Origin: Gamarada debralockiae
Lineage: Eukaryota > Ascomycota > Leotiomycetes > Helotiales > Hyphodiscaceae
NCBI GenBank assembly: GCA_002803225.1
Contig: NXFV01001225.1
Coordinates: 1-52,229 of the forward strand
Reading direction: 5' to 3'
DNA length: 52,229 nucleotides
A program made the translations under genes and the position numbers. This document shows, piece after piece, positions 33,755-43,505 of this stretch. The first letter of the stretch is position 1, and the number at the start of each line of letters is the position of its first letter. The notes under the pieces are model-generated. The model was not told where the DNA came from. It worked only from the letters and a program-made list of their open reading frames with translations, and did no database searches.

Positions 33755-34195
33755 ATGTCAAACAGGCACTCTGAACAGTTCTACGCTTCGCCGGTATTTC
33801 CTCCGCGAGATGGCGAACCAACAGCTCCCCAATTCCTCTTTTGATGTGCCTTACAAGAGAGAGTGACTACAAGGAGACCTCCAGAGCAACACTCGACATC
33901 AAGAATACACCAAACTACCTCAATGCAAACAAAACTACCCAACACCGACTTTGTCGAGTCGGTACGAAAGCAGACAGCTGATGATCGCATGGGACGAGGA
34001 ATTCACTGGAAAGCTCCCGCAGAGAATCTTGGCCAATAGGAGTTCAGGGGTAAGTTTGATTTCGAACGTGCATGTAGTTCTTGCAACCCACGTCATCTTT
34101 CAATCCTTGAAAGTGTTTTAAGAGTTTGAAAACTTGTACTATGACCTAAAAGAAGGGTATTCTAGTAATTTCCAAGTTGAACCACTGGTGTGAAT
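33755..34195 (+). pseudogene. tandem zinc-knuckle family, copy 4 (two in-frame stops)
   Basis: Starting at the ATG 33755, one frame runs through TGA at 33842-33844 (codon 30) and TAG at 34037-34039 (codon 95). Around the second stop it reads ENLGQ-stop-EFRGKFDFE, aligned with SIGHQENENGKFAFE of copy 3, so the TAG probably replaced CAG, a CpA to TpA change. Cysteines at codons 107 and 110 (CSSC) followed by a His are the remains of the knuckle. Further on, EFENLYYDLKEGY (about 34125) echoes EFLREYEIMYD of copy 1. The N-terminus has lost the AGIxxxxW motif. Clearly non-functional. Confidence 0.6.
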
Positions 34196-35226
34196 GACTG
34201 GAGTTCTTGGTCTCGTAAAGTGGGCAGCCTTGTATCCTGACGAAGCCCTTTCCTTGCTTATCCAGCTTTGAACGAGTCGGATCTTTGAGTTTCAGAAATC
34301 TGAGAATAGAGTTATTCCCCGTCCTTGTCGCCCTTGTGGTTTGACTACTGAAGGATTTACTAGCAGATCAAAAGTTTTTGTTCCCTTCAGTCATCGAAAA
34401 TCCCAATTCAAAGCGGATCTAGAGAGTTTTGGTATTCAGCCTGCGCAGATTTGCAAAATCGCTCAAATAAACTCAACTACTTCAAAGACGCGCTCGAATA
34501 AGATTTGCTTCGAGCCAGGAGTTGGATCTTAATTGTTTAGAGAAAAAGAGTGATTGAAATTTTGCTTTACAGGAGAATCGGCTGATATGAGTAAGCTAAA
34601 GTTTTAACTCATTTGATGTACGAAGGCCGCGGTCAAAAGTCATGAAAATGGGTCTCGAACCAACCAGAGCCTCTAGGCCCTGTAAGGTCCCCTGTAGCTC
34701 TGTGCGCTGTAATTTTAGCGGTACCACCCTGTAGTACATGTGCGCCATTCACCGCGGTGCGCCGCAGTAGGTGGCCCATGCACCACCCCGCACTGGGCCA
34801 CCTGCCCATGCTTAGAACCTCGTGAGTTACTAAAAAGCTTTAAATATATATACCGTATCGATTAACAAAATCTGCATTCGATTTTAATAAAATTTGCGTA
34901 TTGCTGGTGATTTGCGTATTGCCCATCCTCACCCATTAGGCGTTGCGCTATTGGGTGAGAGGTGCTAGCCGAACGATTAAATGAAACATAGGGCGCCCTC
35001 CTGTGCTGGTGTGTGGTGTGATGATTTTGGGGTTACACAGCAGGAAGCGCGCCAGACAACCTCAAAAATAATCTAGGCAAGCATCCTCAACAGACCATCT
35101 CAACTCTACCCTAGTGCCGAGGGCGAGCTACGTCAGAATCCGACATTTCGCTCTGCCCAAAATCGAACCTTTGTCCCCAAGACCTCCTTCAGCCACCAAG
35201 GAGCCTTGCGCCGCAATCGCAAATAG
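34196..35226. other. intergenic with GC-rich palindromes
   Basis: No gene seen. A GC-rich island at about 34690-34830 with hairpin potential is followed by an AT-rich stretch to 34920. The last 100 bases form the leader of the next gene. Confidence 0.4.
34750..34803. repeat. GC-rich inverted repeats
   Basis: CACCGCGGTG at 34750-34759 is a perfect palindrome. AGGTGGCCCA at 34769-34778 and TGGGCCACCT at 34794-34803 form a 10-bp stem with a 15-nt loop. The surroundings are much poorer in G+C. It could be the end of a small inverted-repeat element. Confidence 0.6.
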
Positions 35227-36261
35227 ATGGATTCACCCTCTCGACCCAGAAAGCGAGGCTCCGAAGATCAGCTTGATAACCAGATCGAGAATTCTGAGCC
35301 CGGCAATACTAAACGATCGAAGGCCAGTCTTGAATGTATCTTAGAGCCTATTCCAGCTGGCGATCCGAAGCAACAAAATAGGAAAAGATTAATGATGGCT
35401 GGCCAGCCTCGCCGAGAAGAAGAAGAGCTCTCTGGCACCGTTGCCCACGAGTCTGTTGATAGGCAGGGTTCGCCAATTCCTGTCAATGGAAACACTGGCC
35501 AGGGCCCCATCGCCAACTATCACAACATGTTCGCCGTCCCAATATCGACCAGCAAAGAAGATCAAGGAATAGCCCTTGCTGAACAGCCAGATCGTCCAGT
35601 CGTTAGGATGAATCACAATGGTCCATATAATCCTGCTGGAGGGGGTGGAAACCACGCATTGCAGGACTACCAGATGCAGCTCATGTTGCTTGAGCAGCAA
35701 AACAAAAAAAGATTATTTATGGAAAAGAAAGCTCTTGAAGAGCAAGATACTGCGCTACGGGCGATTACTTCGCTACCGGATCAACTCAACATCGCTCATA
35801 CCTCTGTCAAAGAGTTGCTAGAAAATCTTCCCGCTTACTTTCAAAATATCGAGGATTTCAAGTGCTCTATTCCCCGAGACATCGAGACTCTCCAAGGGTA
35901 TGAAGAGAAGCTCAATAACAAGGAAACCGAAATTGAAGCTTTGGAGAACAGGTTCAACGAGTTGATTCAAATGACGCCAGAAGCCCAGCAAGGAGAGCTA
36001 CTGCAGGTCAGGGATAAAGCCATGCTCACGATGCAACAAGATCGGGAAAAATTGAGACTGAATAGAGACAATACTGTCAAGAAGGTAGAAGGAAAGAATA
36101 GAAGGATTGCAGGGTTGGAAGGCGCGCTAGGGAGATCTATGGAGTTGGTGCCGGAGCTGATTGAAGATCTGATAAAATTGGCGCCGAAATTGCGTGATGT
36201 GCGAATGATCAATACTAATGACAGCATCAGAGCGATTGGAGAAAATTATGGAGGGGATTGA
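35227..36261 (+). CDS. coiled-coil protein with QQNKKR motif, function unknown
   Basis: A single exon of 344 residues from an ATG in ordinary context. The N-terminus is charged and disordered (SRPRKRGSEDQ). At about residues 139-158 is ALQDYQMQLMLLEQQNKKRL, a motif found in many ascomycete proteins of unknown function. An imperfect echo (KQQNRKRLMMAG) occurs near residues 49-60. From about residue 160 to 320 the sequence is strongly heptad-like and charged (coiled coil), with a Gln/Glu-rich stretch around TPEAQQGELLQ. No enzyme motif, signal peptide or membrane segment is seen. It may be a nuclear or cytoplasmic scaffold, but this is a guess. Confidence 0.75.
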   Translation: MDSPSRPRKRGSEDQLDNQIENSEPGNTKRSKASLECILEPIPAGDPKQQNRKRLMMAGQPRREEEELSGTVAHESVDRQGSPIPVNGNTGQGPIANYHNMFAVPISTSKEDQGIALAEQPDRPVVRMNHNGPYNPAGGGGNHALQDYQMQLMLLEQQNKKRLFMEKKALEEQDTALRAITSLPDQLNIAHTSVKELLENLPAYFQNIEDFKCSIPRDIETLQGYEEKLNNKETEIEALENRFNELIQMTPEAQQGELLQVRDKAMLTMQQDREKLRLNRDNTVKKVEGKNRRIAGLEGALGRSMELVPELIEDLIKLAPKLRDVRMINTNDSIRAIGENYGGD

Positions 36262-37063
36262 AGGTCACCATGCATTGTGGCGTTGCTGTGTGCGTATTGA
36301 CTTTCTAAGAGTTCAGCGGTAACCTGGCTCGTTGCGGACGGGGAGAAAAATGGTATGCGAATGTCTAGAAAGCTCAAAATCAGGAAGGTTTAGTGTTGTA
36401 TTTTATTCAGGACGTTAGAGCCAATATGCACAAGAATATTTCAACTCAATGTACCAGAAAATTTAGGACATTTGACTCCATGGCCGCACCGGTGCTACAA
36501 TGTGGTGTTAACTCGACCACCCTGGCTCGCAAACGGCAGAAGAGGTGGCCTGGTGGTGCAATTAAGCCTTAGCGGCGCTGTGTTGGATACCCTTCGGCCA
36601 ATGCACTCGGCAAAGCTTCGGGTAGGAAACAATATAATGTAAAGCTGAAAAGCTGCCGCATAAGGTAGGTTGGCGAAAAATACGCAAATCGGCCCGCAAG
36701 ATACAAATTCCACTGTATCTTTACAACGGAAGTGAAAAGAGTATCCTACTATAAGCCTCTATAAGTAGCTGCTATAACTATTCTCAGAGTTTCGTAGAAG
36801 TGATTTTTTCGTAGATATAACTAATTATATTCTTTTTTGTTTGGGTTGTGAATTGTTGGCTGATTTGTCATTGTATCACTGTGCCATATCATCGATTTTA
36901 GTTTGCCGTAGTATAAGTTACAACCGCCTTTATAATTAGGCCACTTTTAAAGCGAGCTTCTCACGCTTTTCACTAAATTCCGCTACTCGTATCATCCCCA
37001 ATTAATAGCTCATTTCAACATCTACTTATTCCTAAATCACCTCCCTGCGTTTCTTACCCCTCG
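36262..37063. other. intergenic, AT-rich in its second half
   Basis: AT-rich between about 36720 and 36960, with CTATAAGTAGCT-type strings similar to the AT-rich element at 19.2 kb. No gene seen. Confidence 0.4.
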
Positions 37064-37627
37064 ATGGATCCTACTATTTACAACTCAGATGGGAAACGTC
37101 GCACCATCGCCTGCGGCCCAGGCCAGCCATTTGATACTTGGCGGCGCTGTGTCTTCGAGAGTGAAGGTTGCACTATCTACGCCTGGCCCTGCCGCGGCGG
37201 CGTTGTCATCAAAGAGAACGCTGATATCGTAGACATGGCATTTCTCGGCTTCGACCGCTTCTCTCCACCTACACATCGATTTCCCGAGGATAAACAAGAT
37301 AAGGAAGATGAGTTTGCACGTAAGCTGCTCAAGTCTGGTGGGAAGTTGTGGGCAAGTCAGCACCGTTTCGCGCAGGTTGGTATGGGTCGTAAAGAGGCAG
37401 AGGGCGAGGAGAGAATGTGCAGGTTCTTTGGCTGGGACCCTGCTGAAGGAAGTGGTGGTGTATGGGTCTTGGGATTTGACGTCGATGATGAGGACCCGCC
37501 GGAGACGGCAAGGCTGAGAATGGCTATTACAATGGAGGAGCGGTGTATAATCTTGGAGAAGCTAGGAGCAAAGTTCTACAAAGAACCTAAGGAGTGTGAA
37601 GGATTGAAAGGGCACAAGTTTTCTTAA
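37064..37627 (+). CDS. hypothetical protein, 187 residues
   Basis: Single exon beginning MDPTIYNSDGKRRTIACGPG. Balanced composition, many aromatic residues and charged surface stretches indicate a small soluble globular protein. It has no signal peptide, membrane segment or known motif. The segment FESEGCTIYAWPCRGGVVIKE and the later CRFFGWDPAEGSGGVWVLGFD look like beta-strand pairs. I do not recognise the family. The gene sits between AT-rich blocks, with decayed repeats directly downstream, so it could be lineage-specific. Confidence 0.6.
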   Translation: MDPTIYNSDGKRRTIACGPGQPFDTWRRCVFESEGCTIYAWPCRGGVVIKENADIVDMAFLGFDRFSPPTHRFPEDKQDKEDEFARKLLKSGGKLWASQHRFAQVGMGRKEAEGEERMCRFFGWDPAEGSGGVWVLGFDVDDEDPPETARLRMAITMEERCIILEKLGAKFYKEPKECEGLKGHKFS

Positions 37628-38030
37628 TCGTAGCCCCATTTCGGCTGCATCATTTACAGCCACCGCCACATTTCGGCACATTAGCCAAGGCTTCAAAGTA
37701 GAAAAGAGCAAATAGCCGGGCAATGTTTCCGCAAGTCTGTACTGCCTGATTCTCGTGCACGAAACTTTTCTTCTCTTTTGAATAGAGACAAAAACAAATA
37801 CTATAATTAATTGGGCTGCTTTCACTTAACACTCTTAGAGCTTTGAGCTTCGAGAACATCGCTGAGGCGTAGACAAAGCGTGGTTTAAAGAAGCGCTGTA
37901 CGAGGTAAGTGATAATTAAAACATAATTAATTAGGCCCTCACATAGGTTCTCTAGAAGCAAATATGTAGATTAGAATTAGAAAAGGTTAACTATAAGTTC
38001 ATAGTGCTACGAATAGAGCAATACTATTTT
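37628..38030. repeat. AT-rich decayed repeat
   Basis: An AT-rich stretch with TTAATTAATT-type strings; 37966-37997 is the counterpart of the element at 19225-19248. No coding text. Confidence 0.45.
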
Positions 38031-40200
38031 TGTGTTGAGATATTTGTGCGGCTCGGGACTCAAATATTTGGCACCACCTAGCTTCTTCCATGAAAGAGGC
38101 ATTGCTCACCAATATTACTGGTCATTGATAGAGCCATTTGGGGGCTTGGTCTACTCAAGCGAGCATTCTTTACTGGACGGGGAATTTTGGGGGAAATCAT
38201 TACTTAACTCAAGGCCAAGACCCCCCGCCGACAGAAGATCTACTGTGACAAGTGTATACACGAGAGAGTCAGTGCATTTACCCAACTCGGTTGCAAGTAC
38301 AAGCATGGAATGCCAAATGGGTGAATGGATAAGGCAACCTAACTCTCCCTCAGCTTGAACCTTGGCGTCCCTGCCTGGTACAAGCGAGCTCATGTCGTCC
38401 AAACCCATCCCGAAGCGCAGGGTAGCTTTCTATCTCCTCTAGTTGTCGCACAAGTCGTCACGGCATTGCTGATATCATCAATCCAAAAAGCATGGCTCTC
38501 CCTTCGGCGCCTCGATCGCCGAGTTCGTCTTTCCTGGCGGCACGGTATAGCCCTTGGTGAACAACAAGTGGTGAATCAGACCTTCCATGCTCCCTTTCCT
38601 CGGTGCTCTCGGAGGGGGAGATATTTTGCAGTCTTCAACCTGAAGTGGCCCAAGGGGCATCTTGTTAAGGCATTGGTGGATAATGCGAAGGAATTGTTGG
38701 AACTCCTCCATTCTGCAGAGGTATCAGTGATAGCAATCACCATTTACACCAGTTGGAACGTCAAATTCAATACGTCACCATGTGCCGCCGAGGTCTTTTC
38801 GCCGATCCCAATCCACTTCCGTGGCCCAGTTCAACTGATGCAATTCGTTGCATATGCTTCCTGGAATCTGGTCTACAGAGGTATGGTACTGGGCGTATGC
38901 TGCAACAGCGGTGCTATTTGGGAGGAAATCATCGTGTACTTCATACATGTGACATCCTCGTGAAATTTCTGGGTGTGTGGCCAAGGTTCATCTGTCGCAG
39001 GATTCGTTGACTGTCGCGTTGAAGTCGATCTGACTGTGAAGTGGCTGACAGATTACTTTCCAACGGAAATTCCCTCATTGCAAAATCCGCTGGCGGGTTG
39101 TGATTGCGATGGCGTGCCTGCGAAAACGATTTGGCCGATAGATACCCTCTCACTCAGCATTTCAGCATCGTGCTGTTGATAGTGGTGTATCGTCCAGCTT
39201 TATATCGAATGATTAGCGGCACCGATCCGAAATCGATACTCGCAAATGCAGGACTGAAAGTCTCGGGATATGGCCCATTCCAGTGTTGGTGAATCAGGAT
39301 CTCAATGATGATCTTATTCGTAGCCTCCCTATCATATTAATGGATGTGAGGACCGAGGCTGGCCTCAGCGTGTTCCCCTCAACAGACAGTCGAGTAGACA
39401 GGGCTAGAGAAGTTGAAGGGCAGTTTTGCCGAGATTGCTACCGTCGAGGTCGTTTGTGGTGCCGTTGAAGAGTCTCTAGTTGCGAAAGTCATCGACATCT
39501 TGACTGTGTATATTTTAGTAGCGAGGTTGAGTAATTAGGTTCATGTTAACCACCAATCTTCGAGAGAATTTGGGAGGAAATCATTGCGTACTTTATGGCG
39601 ACCCTACCGAAAGCTGTAGTCATCCTACTCTGCAAACGACGTTCCGACTATGAGAACAGCATTACGACTGCCTAGACGGGAAGAACCTTGCGTCTTGGAC
39701 TTCTATGCGAACGGGAAGCATTGGGGCGATGGCTCGAGATTCTCATCCAGGATCCCGGGCAGACTCTTGTCGAGAGTTTTCGGAGGCAATCATTGAATAC
39801 TTCAAAGCTCCCAAACAGGACGACCTACAGAATCAGGAGAATACAGATGGCAACTAGTAGACTACAATCGAGGACAGTAAATTTGGGATTTCCGTGCAAA
39901 GCACCAGAAGTGCAGTTTTGGCAAGCTATCACTACGACCGTACCAAGCCAAGAATCCAGCCACTTGGGAAGAAATCAGTTTCACTTGACATTCTTGACAG
40001 AGGCCGAAGAGCCACATGATCACTTGCTCTTGCTACTCTTCCGCACGACTTGGGAGGAAATCATTACATCGTTCATGGCTATTAATCTCAGCTGCGGCCA
40101 GGAACGCACTTTGATCGCCAAATTTTTAACCGCCAAATAAGTCGCCGCAGAGAACATTAAAATTGAATTCCTTTGGCATGATGCTTTATTACCTTCTTAA
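38031..40200 (+). pseudogene. decayed tandem copies around a WEEII-type motif
   Basis: The string TTTGGGAGGAAATCATT or close variants occurs at 38185-38201, 38917-38932, 39569-39585 and 40049-40065, with a further weaker copy at about 39778-39796. In the plus frames it reads (I/T)WEEII followed by an aromatic/hydrophobic residue (VYFIHV, TSFMAI, or EAIIEYFKA in the weak copy). Surrounding frames are short and closed by stops, so these are remains of a repeatedly duplicated gene or element. I cannot name the parent family. Confidence 0.45.
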
Positions 40201-41800
40201 TTCAAAGCGTATTAACTTTATATTAAATCATAATAAGAGTGTTTGTAACAAAGTGGTCGGCTTTTGACACCTTAGAAATTAGGCGAGTTGCGTTCCTGGC
40301 CGCAGCTGAGATGATAGCCAACCATGCAGCTCTCCTCCCGGCCGCGGCTGTTGAAGTCCCTATGATCACGGCCGTGCCTCGGTTACTGGTGCGCAAGAGC
40401 AAGGTATCCCAGATGTCTCTTGTCAAAATTAGACCTTTGTCAAGCTAATCAAGTACTAGTCTTGCTTCCATATTGTCCTCAGCTCCATCAGCTCGACCAT
40501 CCACATTCAAGTTTTGTCTGATAGAATTGATTTCTCCTCGAGTATCACTGCTGGCAAAATTGAAGGGATTAGGAATGAAGATTAAGTTTGCAACTATTCT
40601 TCGGGTCATATCTCCGCAGACTCGCATCTTTCAGGTCCCAACATCTACGTTTTTTACTCAACTCCATCAGAAGGAGAACATGGAAATCAGCGATGGTGAA
40701 ACTGGATGAGCCGCCACCGGAACCAGAGGTCAGCGAAGCGCTTCGCCGGACCAGCAATTTCAGCGCGTACAGCAATGGCAGCATAGACACTCTTGCTAGA
40801 ACACTACGGGAAATTCCAGATCGAGGAATCTGGTTCAAATGGACGTCGAATTATTAGTGTTCACTGGAACGTTGTCTCGGACCTTCAAACTTTCAGTAAA
40901 CTTGGGCTTCGGGGACCCCGCCAAGCATCTGGTATGCGCCACATCCATGCGAATGGCAGCCTCTGTGACCAATTGGAGCTTTCCAAAGTCCTGGTCAATC
41001 GATAGGATATCCAGCTTATTCGATATCTCCATGGTTTCGTTTCACTCCAGGCTTTCGACCTCAAAAATTCAACTGCCATGAAGGACTTTAGTTCAGTGAC
41101 CTCACTCAGGGTGTTGAGCCTCTGACAAGTTCGAATCTTCCCAACCCATCCCGCTTTCACCCTCAACTTGGGCTTCAAGGACGCCGCCCAGCATCTGGTA
41201 CGCGCCAGACCCATGGGAATATCATCAAAGACATCAACTCCATGCTAAACATCTAATCGGTCTGGTATCCTTTAGGTCAGAAGAAGACAAGAGTCGCAAT
41301 CGACATGGTTCTAGTCAGCGGGAATTGTCAGAGCAAATATTCCAGTCTCTTCTGTCAAGGTTTTTGGCTTCTCTTTTGTAAGTGCAGCATACACCATACG
41401 ATAGCCTCACTCGAGGTGTTGAAACTTTCTGGCAAATTCGACACCTTCCCAACACACCTCGCTTCCGGCCTTAAGTTGAGCTTCGAGGACTCCGCCCAGC
41501 ATTTGGTTGAACCCGACAAATACGTAGGACTTCCGGTCTTGGGTGCCGTAGACCGGCAGTGGAGATATCAACATGGGTGGAGAGCCAAATCTCCTTCCGT
41601 TCGAGCCTTCTCCATACAGCCCCATGAAGATTCCGTTCCTGTCACCTCGGTCGCCCAGGACCAGTTTGACTACACAGGGACAGGCTCAGAGTCGCATACG
41701 CTTACGCCATCTGTCTGGACAGTACCTACACACGTCTAATCCGCGCAGACCAGCTGGGTGTTTAAATTCCATTGAAGGTTCCAGCCACCGAGGGTCCTGA
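40201..41800. repeat. second set of decayed tandem copies
   Basis: A 33-nt segment (beginning CTTGGGCTTC, ending CAGCATCTGGT in the middle copy) occurs at 40902-40934, 41167-41199 and 41475-41507, spaced 265 and 308 bases. Flanking text such as CTCACTC(A/G)(A/G)GGTGTTGA also repeats between the second and third. One plus frame (41305-41739) includes HLASGLKLSFEDSAQHLV, but it is unclear which strand was originally coding. Confidence 0.45.
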
Positions 41801-43505
41801 AGGCCTCATTATGCTCCCTGCTCCACAGCTTGCCAGCACGAAACGATATGACGACTCCCAGTTTGGCCAACGGAGACCTCGAAGTTCCCGACATCACACT
41901 GGTGGATATGTATGTTTTTGTAGGATGGATATTCGGAATTGGTAAGTTCCAGTTCTTCCGGCCTTGCGGCCAAGGCTGACTCGAGTTGCAACACGTCCCA
42001 CAAACCTGGGCTCACACTGAAGATGACCTTTGAGAATGTCGACGATAAGAGTGCTATTCCTCTCTTGGAGGCTCCAAGTTTTCATCGCATCGAGCGTCAT
42101 GAAGCTGTAAGATTTCTGCAACTGTTCCACCACTTCAAGAACTAACGTGACCCCAGATGAAGAGAGTCTACTACTGGGTCCCCTGTCGACAAGATCATCT
42201 ATTTGGGATACGTTTAAGGAACAGATCCATCATGAGATGCACACCGCAGAGACCCTTCACTCTTCCAAGAGTGAATTCGCCTACACCTCTCAACCGTTTT
42301 AGGCAGCAACACTGGTTGGTCTATTGTGCGTCGATGCAGTGCTTGGTTCGCCAACACTTTGGTGGTTGCGCTAGCAACAAGGGTTATCTCATCCATATCT
42401 TGACTCTGAATGGTTTCTCCTCTTCTTGCTCAAACCCATGCGAAGACATCGGAATCCATTGACGATGCACCCTTCTGGACTTCAAGAGCTCTCGCAGCGC
42501 AGAAAACATGGCTGCTCTTGCAAGTACAGTCCCGAGATGCCTGTGGACAAGGCCATTCAGCCTCGCTTGGATAGAAGCTACGGACCGACTTCTCATCCGT
42601 TGCAAATGTAACCTCCGTACAGGAAATGGTGATAATTCAAAATTCGAGTGCTAAATCCGTCTGGCCTTTCCGAATGCAAATTTGGACGCAGTGAGACGGG
42701 AACAATATCATCGGAATGGTGTGAGGGATCGGGCCTTCCTTCAGGTTTTCCTTTCATCAGCTGCATAACTGCAAACTAGCTGTGGCAGTGCTCGGTGTGC
42801 CCTCTTTCCGCTGAGAAGGTTTGAGGTAAAGATGCCGAGTCCTCCGTGCTTGTTGACGAAGAGAATTGCGCGTTTTTTTGCCCAGATTTACCAGAACTCT
42901 GGATGTATCGGCGCAGCTGCAAGAGCAACGTAATCTCGTTCTGTTGGTCACTCAACTAACATGAGTGGTTCTGGATCACGACTTCCATTTATCGCGTTTG
43001 TCATCCCTTCCGTCTTTGTGTGGCTCGAGCTCTCTGTCACGTGGTCGCTAAGACGTCATTTAAAGACGTATCCTTGTCACCGCCAAAACCAGAAAGAGCA
43101 ACGTGCTCCCCATCGAGCATTGAGCAGCTTCTCCACCAAAAAAGTTATTGTGCTTCATGCGCAAAGAAGCAGCCACTGTGGACTGAAGCCATCTCTCCAT
43201 CTTCAGATCTATATTCCCCAAACAAGATTTGGAATTTGGAGAGAAGGCAAGCTTCGGTTTATCCACCTGCTTTCGTATCCGCCAAGCAAAATCGGATTCC
43301 ATGCGCCTCGACAAGGCTCTCAGGGGGACCAAAGAGCAAATATCTCCGATTCGATTGAATTAATACTCTTCACAGACCTGCAAGATGTCAGAATCAGGTG
43401 AAACGTAAGCTCAACCCCTTTCCGGCCTTTTTAAAGATCTGGCTGTCATCATGGTGAGGTGAGACAGACCAATTCGCTTCGAGATCTTGGTAATAGGTGC
43501 TGACA
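41801..43505. other. decayed region and leader of the oxysterol-binding protein gene
   Basis: No intact gene. Two overlapping plus frames at 42961-43401 are each open for over 100 codons; the one from 43020 has SYCASCAKKQ but lacks an ATG. CACGTG at 43038-43043 and a repeated AAGACGT at about 43050-43070 precede the next gene by some 450 bases. Confidence 0.35.

Noticed and set aside
42961..43401. 146-codon plus frame before the oxysterol-binding protein gene
   Set aside because: Two frames are open over the same region, the more protein-like one lacks an ATG, and no family is recognisable.
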